Counted from the first letter of the stretch, positions 25,723-33,117 are shown. The stretch is DNA of 33,117 nt from Ga0074130 sp035565355 (GCA_035565355.1 DATMSM010000013.1:1-33117); one strand, 5' to 3'. The notes: generated from the sequence alone by a model not told the origin. A program made the numbers and translations.

Positions 25723-26823
25723 ATGCGCGCCATCAGGATCATCATGGCCTGCATGCTCCTGCTGAGCATTGCAAGGGCTGCCTACGCCGACCAGGTCATA
25801 CTCAAGAACGGCGACATCATTTCGGGCACTGTCATCAACAAGAGCGGCGACACGCTGACCTTCAACACCGCCTATGCCGGCGACATCAAGATCAGCTGGA
25901 AGGAAATCAGCACGCTGTCCACCGACAAGCCGGTCGCCACGCTACTCGACGATGACAGCTATCTGAACTCCTCGCTGCTGCCAGCAGAAAGCGGCGCAGT
26001 GCGCATTACCGTGCGCAACGGCAAGACCGCCGCACAGGGCGATGCGAGCAGCGATGACGACGGTGGCAGCAACTTCGACGAGGCCGATATCCAAAACCAG
26101 GCCTATGGTCTCGGCGATATCCTCTACATCAACCCCACCCCCGAGGAATCCGGGCGCGGCTATCGCTACAGCGGGCGCGCCAATCTGGCCATCAGCGACA
26201 CCAGCGGTAACAGCAATTACCAGCAACTGCACGCGGATGCGGAAATTCAGAAACGTGCCCGGGACTGGCGCTATACCATCGGCGGCGAGGCCAATCGCGC
26301 CAAGGACCAGGATACGACCTCGGTATCCAATCGCCGTCTTTACGGCAGCTATGACAGCTTCTACACGCGCACCGACTTTCTCTACGCCCACGGAGCAATC
26401 GAGCAGGACCGTTTCCGCGACATCCGCAGCCGCCGGGTGATTGGCGTCGGCTACGGTTATCAGGTGTATGAAACGGAAACCACCAAACTCTCGATCAAGG
26501 GCGGCCCCGACATGGTTTCGGTAGAACGCTACGAGGCCCCGGACGAAGCCTTCGGCGCGCTCGGCTGGCACGTGGATTTCACGCACAAGATGGCGCGTTT
26601 CCCCAGCGTGCCCATTGAGATCTTCCATCTGCAGGATGGCTATCGCGGCTTCAACAGCGGCGGCGACATCCTGCTCAAGACCCGCACCGGCCTGCGCATT
26701 CCCCTCAGCAAGGACTTCGTTGCCACGGCGCAATACAACCTCAACTGGGAAAACAATCCGGCACCGGATCGCAGCAGCACCGACCGCCAGTTGATGGTCG
26801 GCATCGGCTACATGTTCCGCTAG
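25723..26823 (+). CDS. DUF481 outer-membrane-type protein, copy 1
   Basis: A 366-residue exported protein. The signal peptide is about MRAIRIIMACMLLLSIARAAYA. A small beta-rich N-terminal domain follows (DQVILKNGDIISGTVINKSG, ending STDKPV), then an acidic linker (GDASSDDDGGSNFDEAD), then the DUF481 beta-barrel-like region with alternating aromatic strands and a terminal strand GIGYMFR. The function of the family is unknown; it resembles small outer-membrane barrels. I chose ATG at 25723 over 25708 because AAGGA lies 6 nt upstream of it. The gene is 105 nt after mfd, with no strong terminator between, and is paralogous to the next gene. Confidence 0.85.
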   Translation: MRAIRIIMACMLLLSIARAAYADQVILKNGDIISGTVINKSGDTLTFNTAYAGDIKISWKEISTLSTDKPVATLLDDDSYLNSSLLPAESGAVRITVRNGKTAAQGDASSDDDGGSNFDEADIQNQAYGLGDILYINPTPEESGRGYRYSGRANLAISDTSGNSNYQQLHADAEIQKRARDWRYTIGGEANRAKDQDTTSVSNRRLYGSYDSFYTRTDFLYAHGAIEQDRFRDIRSRRVIGVGYGYQVYETETTKLSIKGGPDMVSVERYEAPDEAFGALGWHVDFTHKMARFPSVPIEIFHLQDGYRGFNSGGDILLKTRTGLRIPLSKDFVATAQYNLNWENNPAPDRSSTDRQLMVGIGYMFR

Positions 26824-26828
26824 AGAGG

Positions 26829-26847
26829 TGGGCCGGCAAGCGGCCCA
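26829..26847 (+). repeat. Short GC hairpin after DUF481 copy 1
   Basis: TGGGCCG (26829-26835) pairs with CGGCCCA (26841-26847) around GCAAG, just after the stop codon. Only a weak TTTT (26854-26857) follows, so termination would be partial. Confidence 0.5.
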
Positions 26848-26871
26848 TGAAACTTTTCCTGGCAAAGTCAG

Positions 26872-26899
26872 CCTGATCGGAGTCTTTTTCCGATCAGGA
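26872..26899 (+). promoter_or_regulatory. Hairpin that masks the Shine-Dalgarno sequence of DUF481 copy 2
   Basis: CCTGATCGGA (26872-26881) pairs perfectly with TCCGATCAGG (26889-26898), leaving a 7-nt U-rich loop. The only Shine-Dalgarno candidate, AGGA (26896-26899), 7 nt before the ATG, is mostly inside the 3' arm. In RNA this would block ribosome access until the stem opens. It could also act as a partial terminator. Confidence 0.6.
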
Positions 26900-26906
26900 T
26901 GCTTTC

Positions 26907-27920
26907 ATGCCCGCAGGATTCAAGGTTTTCAGCAAAGCCATTGCCCTGGCTTTCACGCTTGCCGCCACCAGCACGGCGGCGCTCGCCGATCAGGTCTGGC
27001 TCAAGAACGGCGACCGCCTGAGCGGAAACGTCGTCTCCAAGCGCGGCAATACGCTGACTTTCAACACCTCGTATGCCGGCGAGCTGAAGATAGACTGGGA
27101 CGAAGTCGCGCAGCTGAATACGGACAAGCCCGTGGACGTCATGCTCAAGGACGATGAGCACCGGCAACTGACCCTGGAAACGCGATCGAGAACAGGCAGC
27201 GCCGCCATGCCGACACTTGGGGAGATCGTCTATATCAACCCCAACCCCGAGGAATCGGGGCGCGGTTATCGCGTCAGCGCCAAGGCCAACTTCGGCTATA
27301 CGCAGAGCGAGGGCAACAGCACCAGCGACCAGTTGCACGCGGACGCCGAGATGATTGTGCGCGCCCGCGACTATCGCCTGACCCTGGGCGGTGAGATGGA
27401 CAAGGCCAGTGTGGACAAGAAGCAAGCGGACGACAGCCGGCGTGCCTACGGCAGCTACGACAGCTTCTTCAACAAACGGGAGTTCCTGTTCACGCACGGC
27501 CAACTGCAGAACGACCGCTTTCGCGATATCGAACTGCGCGCCGTGGTCGGCGGCGGTTACGGCTACCAGTTCTACGACAGCGAAACCACACGCCTCTCGG
27601 TCAAGGCCGGCCTGGACATGGTCAATCTTGACCGCTACAACGCGCCGCGCGAGCGCTTCGCCGCCCTCGGCTGGCACGTCGACCTGGTGCACAAGCTGAC
27701 CCGTAGCGACATCGAGGTCTTCCATACCCAGGACGGCTATCGTGGCCTGTCGCAGGCCGCTTCGGTACTGGTGCAGACGCGCACGGGTTTACGCTTTCCC
27801 TTGAGCGGCGGCCTGCATGCCCTGACCCAACTCAATCTGGATTGGGAAAGCGACCCGGCGCCCGGCCGCAAGAAGCTCGATAGCAAGGTCCTGATCGGCA
27901 TCGGCTACGCCTACGATTAG
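26907..27920 (+). CDS. DUF481 outer-membrane-type protein, copy 2
   Basis: A 337-residue paralogue of the preceding gene. The signal peptide ends near TAALA, then comes the same N-terminal domain (DQVWLKNGDRLSGNVVSKRG, NTDKPVDVMLKDD), a shorter linker without the acidic run, and the DUF481 region with shared blocks: NPEESGRGYR, QLHADAE, RAYGSYDSFF, DRFRDIELR, GYGYQFYDSETT, ALGWHVD, QDGYRG, RTGLRFPLS. The last strand is GIGYAYD, ending in Asp rather than an aromatic residue, which is unusual for a BAM-assembled barrel. It starts 83 nt after copy 1, probably on the same mRNA but with its own hairpin-controlled ribosome site. Confidence 0.87.
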   Translation: MPAGFKVFSKAIALAFTLAATSTAALADQVWLKNGDRLSGNVVSKRGNTLTFNTSYAGELKIDWDEVAQLNTDKPVDVMLKDDEHRQLTLETRSRTGSAAMPTLGEIVYINPNPEESGRGYRVSAKANFGYTQSEGNSTSDQLHADAEMIVRARDYRLTLGGEMDKASVDKKQADDSRRAYGSYDSFFNKREFLFTHGQLQNDRFRDIELRAVVGGGYGYQFYDSETTRLSVKAGLDMVNLDRYNAPRERFAALGWHVDLVHKLTRSDIEVFHTQDGYRGLSQAASVLVQTRTGLRFPLSGGLHALTQLNLDWESDPAPGRKKLDSKVLIGIGYAYD

Positions 27921-27935
27921 CGGGGGTTGGCTCGC

Positions 27936-27941
27936 TATAAT
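27936..27941 (+). promoter_or_regulatory. -10 hexamer of the M18 aminopeptidase gene
   Basis: A perfect TATAAT overlaps an in-frame ATG at 27940, so that ATG cannot be in the transcript made from this promoter. A clear -35 is not seen. Confidence 0.5.
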
Positions 27942-27969
27942 GGCTGCAGACTTCACTGCGACCCAGACC

Positions 27970-29274
27970 ATGCCCCTCATCGCCCCCGCCGTCCGCCAGC
28001 TCACCGAAGACCTGCTCGCCTTTATCGACGCCAGCCCCAGCCCCTGGCATGCCGTGCATAGCACCGCCCAGCGCCTGTCCGCGCAGGGCTTCATCGAACT
28101 CAGGGAAAATGAGCGCTGGGCGCTGCAGCGCGGTGGCCGCTACTACGTCATACGCGGCGGCGCCTCCATCATTGCCTTTGTCGTCGGTACGGGCGATCTG
28201 GCCACGACCGGTCTGCGCCTGATCGGTGCGCATACCGACTCGCCCGGCCTGCGCCTGAAGCCGAAAGCCGCACATGCCGCCGACGGTCTGGTGCGCCTGG
28301 GCGTAGAGGTCTATGGCGGGCCGATACTGGCCACCTTCGCCGACCGCGACCTCAGCCTCGCCGGCCGCGTCAATGTGCGCACCGCACAGGGCCATGAAGC
28401 GCGCCTGCTGCAGTTCCAGCGCTCCGTCGTGCGCCTGCCCAATCTGGCCATCCACATGAACCGCGACGTGAACGAGAATGGCTTGAAGCTGCACAAGCAG
28501 AACGAGCTGCCGCTGCTCTTCGCCATGTCCGAGCAGCACATCGACTCGGACACGAAGTTCCGCAGTGTGCTGGCCGACCAGCTCGAAGTCGACGCCGCCG
28601 ACATCGTTAACTGGGAGATCTGCACCTACGACACCCAGCCCGGCAGCTTCTGGGGTCCTGAACTCGAATTCATCGCCAACAGCCAGCTCGACAACCTGGC
28701 CTCCTGCCATGCCGCACTGACGGCCTTGCTCATCGCCGAGGCGCCCGAGGCCACCGCCATGGTCGCGCTCTTCGATCACGAGGAAGTCGGCAGCGAAAGC
28801 GCCGCCGGCGCCGGCGGCAGCTTTGTGCAGGACGTGATCGCCCGCCTGGCGCACAATCTCGATCTCGATGCCGAAGGCCAGCGCTGCGCGCTTGCCAACA
28901 GCTTCTTCATCAGCGCCGACATGGCCCATGCCTGGCACCCCAATTTCCCGGCCGCCTACGAGCCCTGCCACCGCGTGCTGGTGAACGGCGGCCCGGTCAT
29001 CAAGACCAATGCCAACCAGCGCTACAGCACCGGCGCCGACACCGCCGCGCGCTTCACGCGCTACTGCGAAGCAGCCGGCGTGCCGGTGCAGAACTACTCG
29101 CACCGCACCGATCTCGGCTGCGGCTCGACCATAGGCCCCATCGTCGCCTCGCGGCTGGGCATCCCCAGCGTGGACGTCGGCAACCCCATGTGGGCCATGC
29201 ACAGTGTGCGCGAGTCGGCCGGCGTACTGGATCACGGCTATATGATCGCGGCGCTGAGTCAGGCGCTGGCCTGA
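27970..29274 (+). CDS. apeB: M18 family aminopeptidase (aspartyl aminopeptidase type)
   Basis: A 434-residue zinc peptidase. Metal-site blocks are GAHTDSPGLRLKP (H88, D90), DHEEVGSES (269-277) with the catalytic glutamate, and the C-terminal MWAMHSVRESAG; DLGCGSTIGPI is the M18 signature near the end. It removes N-terminal residues, in relatives often acidic ones, in the cytoplasm. I chose ATG at 27970: the upstream ATG at 27940 lies inside a TATAAT, and MPLIAPAVRQLTEDLLAFID aligns with the usual start. No Shine-Dalgarno sequence is visible. It follows DUF481 copy 2 by 49 nt but has its own promoter-like signal. Confidence 0.93.
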   Translation: MPLIAPAVRQLTEDLLAFIDASPSPWHAVHSTAQRLSAQGFIELRENERWALQRGGRYYVIRGGASIIAFVVGTGDLATTGLRLIGAHTDSPGLRLKPKAAHAADGLVRLGVEVYGGPILATFADRDLSLAGRVNVRTAQGHEARLLQFQRSVVRLPNLAIHMNRDVNENGLKLHKQNELPLLFAMSEQHIDSDTKFRSVLADQLEVDAADIVNWEICTYDTQPGSFWGPELEFIANSQLDNLASCHAALTALLIAEAPEATAMVALFDHEEVGSESAAGAGGSFVQDVIARLAHNLDLDAEGQRCALANSFFISADMAHAWHPNFPAAYEPCHRVLVNGGPVIKTNANQRYSTGADTAARFTRYCEAAGVPVQNYSHRTDLGCGSTIGPIVASRLGIPSVDVGNPMWAMHSVRESAGVLDHGYMIAALSQALA

Positions 29275-29328
29275 AGCCCAGCCGCCGCACATAGCCATTC
29301 CCTATTCAGCCCATCAAACCCTTTTGCC

Positions 29329-29357
29329 TTGGGGCATAAGGACCGGCGCGGTACAAT
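29329..29357 (+). promoter_or_regulatory. Candidate aroG promoter
   Basis: TTGGGG (29329-29334), a 17-nt spacer and TACAAT (29352-29357). The leader would be about 38 nt. No attenuator or TyrR-like box is recognised. Confidence 0.45.
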
Positions 29358-29401
29358 CGACGCATACCCTGATAAAACAAGCCCCTGACGCTCATCGCAT
29401 C

Positions 29402-30472
29402 ATGCAGAACACAGAAAACCTGAACATCGAATCGCTGACCGCCATGCCCTCGCCGGCCGAGGTGCAAGCCGCGCTGCCGCTGACCGAAGCGGCCGCCAGA
29501 ACCGTAGTCGAAGGCCGCCGTACCCTGGAAGCCATCCTCGATCGCAAGGACCCGCGCGTCTTCATGGTGATCGGCCCCTGCTCCATCCATGATCCGGTCG
29601 CCGGCATCGACTACGCCAACCGCCTCAAGCGGCTGGCCGAGCGCGTCAAGGACACCATCTACATCGTCATGCGCGTCTATTTCGAGAAGCCGCGCACCTC
29701 CACCGGCTGGAAGGGCTATATCAACGACCCCTATATGGACGACAGCTTCCGCATCGCGGAAGGCATCCAGAAGGGCCGCGATTTCCTGCTGCGCGTCAAT
29801 GAGCTCGGCCTGCCCGCCGCCACCGAAGCCCTCGATCCGATTTCGCCGCAATACCTCGGCGACCTGATCGCCTGGACCGCCATCGGCGCGCGCACCTCCG
29901 AATCGCAGACCCACCGCGAAATGTCCTCGGGCCTGTCCACCCCGGTCGGCTTCAAGAACGCCACCGACGGCGACATGAGCGTGGCCATCAACGCCATCAT
30001 CTCCTCGTCCAATCCGCACAGCTTCCTGGGCGTCAATGCCGACGGCATGACTTCCATCGTACGCACCCGCGGCAACCGTTACGGCCATGTCGTGCTGCGC
30101 GGCGGCGGCGACCGTCCCAACTACGACACGGTCAGCATCACCCTGGCCGAGAACGCCATCGCCAAGGCCAAGTTGCCGAAGAACCTCGTCGTCGACTGCT
30201 CGCACGCAAACAGCTACAAGAAGCCGGAACTGCAGCCGCTGGTTCTGAAGGACTGCGTGAACCAGATCCGCTCCGGCAACCACTCCATCGTCGGCTTCAT
30301 GGTCGAGAGCAATATCGAAGCCGGCAACCAGAGCATCCCCGCCGACCTGAGCCAGCTCAAGTACGGCTGCTCGGTCACCGACGCCTGCATAGACTGGGAT
30401 ACCACCGAACAGGCCATCCTCGAAATGCACGCGTCCCTGCAGGACGTGCTGAAGCAACCGCGCAAGGCATGA
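29402..30472 (+). CDS. aroG: 3-deoxy-7-phosphoheptulonate synthase (class I DAHP synthase)
   Basis: A 356-residue enzyme for the first step of the shikimate pathway, joining PEP and erythrose 4-phosphate. IGPCSIHD holds the metal cysteine C60; EKPRTSTGWKG (95-105) binds PEP; RGGGDRPNYD, VDCSHANSYKK and GFMVESNI complete the active site. The N-terminal extension typical of AroF/G/H feedback control is present, but which amino acid inhibits it cannot be read. I chose ATG at 29402; the frame is open to 29324, but the promoter-like hexamer at 29352 lies within that part. It overlaps serB by 4 nt (ATGA). Confidence 0.96.
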   Translation: MQNTENLNIESLTAMPSPAEVQAALPLTEAAARTVVEGRRTLEAILDRKDPRVFMVIGPCSIHDPVAGIDYANRLKRLAERVKDTIYIVMRVYFEKPRTSTGWKGYINDPYMDDSFRIAEGIQKGRDFLLRVNELGLPAATEALDPISPQYLGDLIAWTAIGARTSESQTHREMSSGLSTPVGFKNATDGDMSVAINAIISSSNPHSFLGVNADGMTSIVRTRGNRYGHVVLRGGGDRPNYDTVSITLAENAIAKAKLPKNLVVDCSHANSYKKPELQPLVLKDCVNQIRSGNHSIVGFMVESNIEAGNQSIPADLSQLKYGCSVTDACIDWDTTEQAILEMHASLQDVLKQPRKA

Positions 30473-31329
30473 GCATCGGCACTGACCTCGTCATCCAGGG
30501 CAGCGGCCTGCCCACCTTTCTGCTCGACCGCTGCGTCGCCGCCACCGGCGCTGTTGCGGTCCGCCCCCTGCCACCCAAGGTCGTGCGCCTGATCGGCGCC
30601 ACCGCAAGCCCCACCTTCGACGCCGAAATCAAGCGCCTGCTCGCCAACGAAAAGCTCGACTGGGCTTTCGTGCCCAATGATCGCAAGCTCCAGGACTTCG
30701 GCCTGATCGCCTTCGACATGGACTCGACCCTGATCACGGTCGAGTGCATCGACGAACTCGCCGACTTCGCCGGCAAGAAGACCGAGGTCGCCGCCGTCAC
30801 CGAAGCCGCCATGCGCGGTGAAGTCGATTACAGGGAAAGCCTCAAACGCCGCCTCGCCCTGCTCGCCGGCCTCGATGCCCGCGTCCTGGCCAAGGTCTAT
30901 GAGGAACGCGTCCAACTATCACCCGGCGCAAAAGAACTGCTGGCGGCCGCGCAGAAAGCAGGGCTGCGCACCGCCATCCTGTCCGGCGGCTTTACCTACT
31001 TCACCGAACGCCTGCGCATCGAGCTGGGCTTCGACTTCGCCACCTCCAACGAACTCGAAATCGCCGGCGGCAAGCTCACCGGCCGCGTCGTCGGCGAGAT
31101 CGTCGATGCCCAGACCAAGGCCGCCCGCCTCAATCTGCTGCGCAATGAGCTGGGCCTCAGGCCCGAACAAGTCATCGCCATTGGCGACGGCGCCAACGAC
31201 ATCCCCATGCTCGAAAGCGTCGGCCTCTCCATCGCCTATCACGCCAAACCGGCCACCCGCGAACATGCCGACGTGGCGCTGAACTTCTGCGGCCTCGACG
31301 GCGTGCTCAACCTGTTCGCGCCCGTCTGA
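30469..31329 (+). CDS. serB: Phosphoserine phosphatase
   Basis: A 286-residue HAD phosphatase for the last step of serine synthesis. The nucleophile and acid are D83 and D85 in FDMDSTLITVECIDELAD; ILSGGFTYF, K in DAQTKAARL and GDGANDIPML give motifs II-IV. The first 70 residues form a short N-terminal domain, as in other proteobacterial SerB. The start overlaps the aroG stop, so aroG-serB are translationally coupled. A strong hairpin terminator follows. Confidence 0.96.
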   Translation: MSIGTDLVIQGSGLPTFLLDRCVAATGAVAVRPLPPKVVRLIGATASPTFDAEIKRLLANEKLDWAFVPNDRKLQDFGLIAFDMDSTLITVECIDELADFAGKKTEVAAVTEAAMRGEVDYRESLKRRLALLAGLDARVLAKVYEERVQLSPGAKELLAAAQKAGLRTAILSGGFTYFTERLRIELGFDFATSNELEIAGGKLTGRVVGEIVDAQTKAARLNLLRNELGLRPEQVIAIGDGANDIPMLESVGLSIAYHAKPATREHADVALNFCGLDGVLNLFAPV

Positions 31330-31365
31330 CGCGGTCCCGGCCGCAGCGCCCACACCGTTGATCAA

Positions 31366-31401
31366 AAACAAGAAAGCCAGCCGTCGCTGGTTTTCTTGTT
31401 T
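31366..31401. terminator. Long-stem terminator after serB
   Basis: AACAAGAAAGCCAGC (31367-31381) pairs with GCTGGTTTTCTTGTT (31386-31400) with one G-U pair and a 4-nt loop. An A-run precedes it and TTTCGTTT follows. Confidence 0.75.
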
Positions 31402-31457
31402 CGTTTGCCGCTATAGTCATCCTGCATACATCGCGATTGAGACCTTGGAGGAAAACA

Positions 31458-31826
31458 ATGATTGGCTTCAGCCTCGACACCGACCTCGGCATTCTGTACC
31501 TGCGCCCCACCCCGCCCCTAACTTCGGCCGACTTCGAACAACTCACCCAGGCCGTCGATCCTTGGATCAAGGACAACGGCCAGCTCAATGCCCTGATCAT
31601 TGAAGCGCCGGAGTTTCCCGGCTGGGACAGTTTCGGCGCCATGCTCAGCCACTTCAAGTTCGTGCTCGACCATCACAAGCTGATCAGGAAGATCGCCGTC
31701 GTCACCGACTCCGAAGCCGGCGAGGTCGCCGAAAACTTCGCCTCACACTTTGTCTCCGCCGAAATCAGGCACTTCCCGGCCGGCCAGCGCGAGGCAGCCA
31801 AGCAGTGGGCGATGCTGCCGCTGTGA
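31458..31826 (+). CDS. SpoIIAA-like (STAS/SEC14-type) protein
   Basis: A 122-residue protein matching the SpoIIAA-like family: an N-terminal strand pair (MIGFSLDTDLGILYLRPTPP), LNALIIEAPEFPGWDSFGAM, HHKLIRKIAVVTDSEAGEVAENFASHF and a C-terminal helix with REAAKQWAM. Family members fold like anti-sigma antagonists but lack a settled role; the phosphorylatable serine of true SpoIIAA is not obvious. ATG at 31458 is well supported by GGAGG 6 nt upstream, the best Shine-Dalgarno sequence in the window. Its stop overlaps the next gene (GTGA). Confidence 0.85.
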   Translation: MIGFSLDTDLGILYLRPTPPLTSADFEQLTQAVDPWIKDNGQLNALIIEAPEFPGWDSFGAMLSHFKFVLDHHKLIRKIAVVTDSEAGEVAENFASHFVSAEIRHFPAGQREAAKQWAMLPL

Positions 31827-32098
31827 AAATTACACCTTCCATCACCGCAGCCACCCTGGTCGGCGCCATCGCCGGTTTCGTCATGCCGCTGCTCTGGTCG
31901 CGTCTGGCGAGCGACAGCACTTATCTGATCATCGCCTTCCTGCTCGTCGTCGCCTTGCCTGCGCATGCCTTTGTCGCCGGCTTCGGCTGGCAGCACAGGG
32001 CCGGAACAACGCTGGATACTGCGCTGCTCAAACGTGTCGGCGCCTGGCTGGCTGCGGCTCTCGTTGCCGCATTCGTATCGCAGGCAATCCAAGCATAA
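31823..32098 (+). CDS. Small integral membrane protein of unknown function
   Basis: A 91-residue protein with three hydrophobic segments (about 8-25, 31-52, 70-88) and few charged residues, so an inner-membrane location is likely. I do not recognise the family. The start is GTG at 31823, overlapping the SpoIIAA-like stop as GTGA; an ATG at 31805 in the same frame would overlap more of that gene and has no ribosome site. The coupling suggests the two products act together, perhaps the soluble one at the membrane, but this is inference. Confidence 0.65.
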   Translation: MKITPSITAATLVGAIAGFVMPLLWSRLASDSTYLIIAFLLVVALPAHAFVAGFGWQHRAGTTLDTALLKRVGAWLAAALVAAFVSQAIQA

Positions 32099-32152
32099 CG
32101 CCGAGGCGGGCCTGCCGCCGCGCCCCGCATCAAGACAGGCGTTGGCAAAGGG

Positions 32153-32158
32153 TAAAAT
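32153..32158 (+). promoter_or_regulatory. -10 hexamer of the RlmN-like gene (leaderless arrangement)
   Basis: TAAAAT is followed by GCGCCCT and then the ATG at 32166. No Shine-Dalgarno sequence is seen; the transcript would start at or one base before the ATG. Confidence 0.45.
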
Positions 32159-32165
32159 GCGCCCT

Positions 32166-33117
32166 ATGCGCCTCGCCGATTTAGACCAACGCCTGAACGA
32201 CCTTAAAGCCCTGCCCATCCATCGTGGGCGAGTCCTGCGTGCCTGGTTGAACGGCAAAGCGCTGGATGCGGGTACACGGCACCAGAAATCGGAAAACTTT
32301 CTGCCGCTATCGGTCCGCAACGGTCTGCCGGCACTGAGTGAGGAACTCGAAGCGCTGGCGCAGATCCACTCCGAACATGCGGGTGCCGACGATTCGGCGC
32401 GCCTGCTGGTCAAGCTGGCGGACGGACAGATGGTGGAAAGCGTGCTGCTGCCACGCGACGGATTATGCGTTTCGACCCAGGTGGGTTGTGCCGTCGGCTG
32501 CCGTTTCTGCATGACCGGCAAGAGCGGCCTGATCCGCCAGCTCAGCAGCCTGGAGATCGTGGCGCAAGTCGTGCTCGCCCGCCGCAAGCGACCGGTGAAG
32601 AAGGTGGTGTTCATGGGCATGGGCGAACCGGCGCACAACCTCGAGAACGTGCTCGAAGCCATCGATCTGCTCGGCACTGAAGGCGGCATCGGCCACAAGA
32701 ACCTGGTCTTCTCGACCGTCGGCGACCGGCGCGTGTTCGAGCTGTTGCCGCAGCAGCGCGTACGCCCGGCGCTGGCCTTGTCGCTGCATACGACCAAAGC
32801 CGAACTGCGCGAGCATTTGCTGCCGCGCGCACCCAAGATCGCGCCGCAGGAGTTGATGGAACTGGGCGAGGAATATGCGCGCACCACCGGCTATCCGATC
32901 CAGTACCAATGGACGCTGCTCAAGGACATCAACGACGGCCAGGATGAGCTCGACGAGATCCTGCGTCTGTTCAAGGGCAAGTACGCCCTGCTCAATGTGA
33001 TTCCCTTCAACCGCATGGAAGCCGACGGGCTTGAGGGCAACTACGAGCGCCCGGATGCCGAGCGCATCCGCGAGATCGTCAAATACCTGCACAGTCGCTA
33101 TGTGCTGACCAAGGTGA
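32166..33117 (+). CDS. Divergent RlmN/Cfr-family radical SAM RNA methyltransferase (3' end outside window)
   Basis: 317 codons are visible without a stop. The radical SAM cluster is CAVGCRFC with C108, C112 and C115, and C101 lies 7 residues earlier, matching the spacing of C118, C125, C129 and C132 of E. coli RlmN. FMGMGEPAHNLENV binds SAM. Differences from standard RlmN are clear: a shortened N-terminal domain, FSTVGDRR in place of the usual STSG block, YQWTLLKDINDG in place of EYVMLxxVND, and NVIPFNRMEADG in place of NLIPWNPFPG. The second catalytic cysteine (C355 in E. coli) should lie beyond the edge. It may be a paralogue rather than the housekeeping m2A2503 enzyme, whose usual ndk/pilW/hisS neighbours are absent. 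Confidence 0.88.
   Translation, partial: MRLADLDQRLNDLKALPIHRGRVLRAWLNGKALDAGTRHQKSENFLPLSVRNGLPALSEELEALAQIHSEHAGADDSARLLVKLADGQMVESVLLPRDGLCVSTQVGCAVGCRFCMTGKSGLIRQLSSLEIVAQVVLARRKRPVKKVVFMGMGEPAHNLENVLEAIDLLGTEGGIGHKNLVFSTVGDRRVFELLPQQRVRPALALSLHTTKAELREHLLPRAPKIAPQELMELGEEYARTTGYPIQYQWTLLKDINDGQDELDEILRLFKGKYALLNVIPFNRMEADGLEGNYERPDAERIREIVKYLHSRYVLTKV

Noticed and set aside
27832..29298. 488-codon minus-strand frame opposite the aminopeptidase
   Set aside because: Antisense to an enzyme with complete M18 motifs; composition typical of shadow frames.
29306..30457. 383-codon minus-strand frame opposite aroG
   Set aside because: Same reason: product is Gly/Val/Asp-rich with no domain, and aroG is certain.
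31358..31603. 81-codon plus-strand frame over the serB terminator and SpoIIAA-like gene
   Set aside because: It spans the terminator stem and lies out of frame with a gene that has a strong ribosome site.

Overview
The window looks like ordinary chromosome from a GC-rich betaproteobacterium. Rhodocyclales or a neighbouring order is my best guess. The grounds are the lplT / alr-radA neighbourhood, an OmpR-EnvZ (RisA-RisS type) pair, the fused PabB-PabC enzyme, a PEP-CTERM exported protein with a sigma-54 promoter, and codon usage so GC-biased that nearly every gene carries a long empty antisense reading frame. I see no tRNA, rRNA, insertion sequence, prophage or CRISPR array.

Layout. 1-398 (-): start of an FtsX-type ABC permease, cut by the window edge. 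439-3835 (-): radA, alr and a LysR regulator in one tight cluster, divergent from lplT (4033-5373). 5437-7326 (-): tsaB-rimI-uracil-DNA glycosylase operon. 7348-7553: an intergenic element with inverted ends next to a small secreted protein. 8050-10104 (+): ompR-envZ behind tandem 10-bp repeats. 10177-11678 (+): a GT-B glycosyltransferase-like gene overlapping a group II truncated haemoglobin. 11688-12593: UAS-like dyad, IHF-like site and -24/-12 promoter in front of a fibro-slime PEP-CTERM protein. 12648-15572 (-): ispD-ispF, a cyclic-nucleotide-binding protein and an AI-2E-family permease. 15683-17970 (+): pabBC and a GNAT acetyltransferase. 17993-19669 (-): ABC-F ATPase. 19856-25617 (+): dbpA, a flavin reductase, a double-hairpin leader and mfd. 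25723-27920 (+): two tandem DUF481 outer-membrane-type paralogues. 27970-33117 (+): M18 aminopeptidase, aroG-serB, a SpoIIAA-like protein with a small membrane protein, and the start of a divergent RlmN/Cfr-like radical SAM enzyme.

Most genes are housekeeping: DNA repair (radA, mfd, udg), tRNA and ribosome maturation (tsaB, rimI, dbpA), isoprenoid, folate, aromatic and serine synthesis, and envelope control (lplT, ompR-envZ, DUF481 pair). The less ordinary signals are regulatory. Several genes have a -10-like hexamer 5-10 nt before the start codon and no Shine-Dalgarno sequence, which suggests leaderless mRNAs. The PEP-CTERM gene has a complete sigma-54 promoter layout. An intrinsic terminator stands 15 nt before mfd. 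The second DUF481 gene has its ribosome binding site inside a perfect hairpin. No wholly new multi-gene system is evident. The best candidates for undescribed biology are the mfd leader / possible sRNA, the leaderless set, the SD-masking hairpin and the divergent RlmN-like enzyme.
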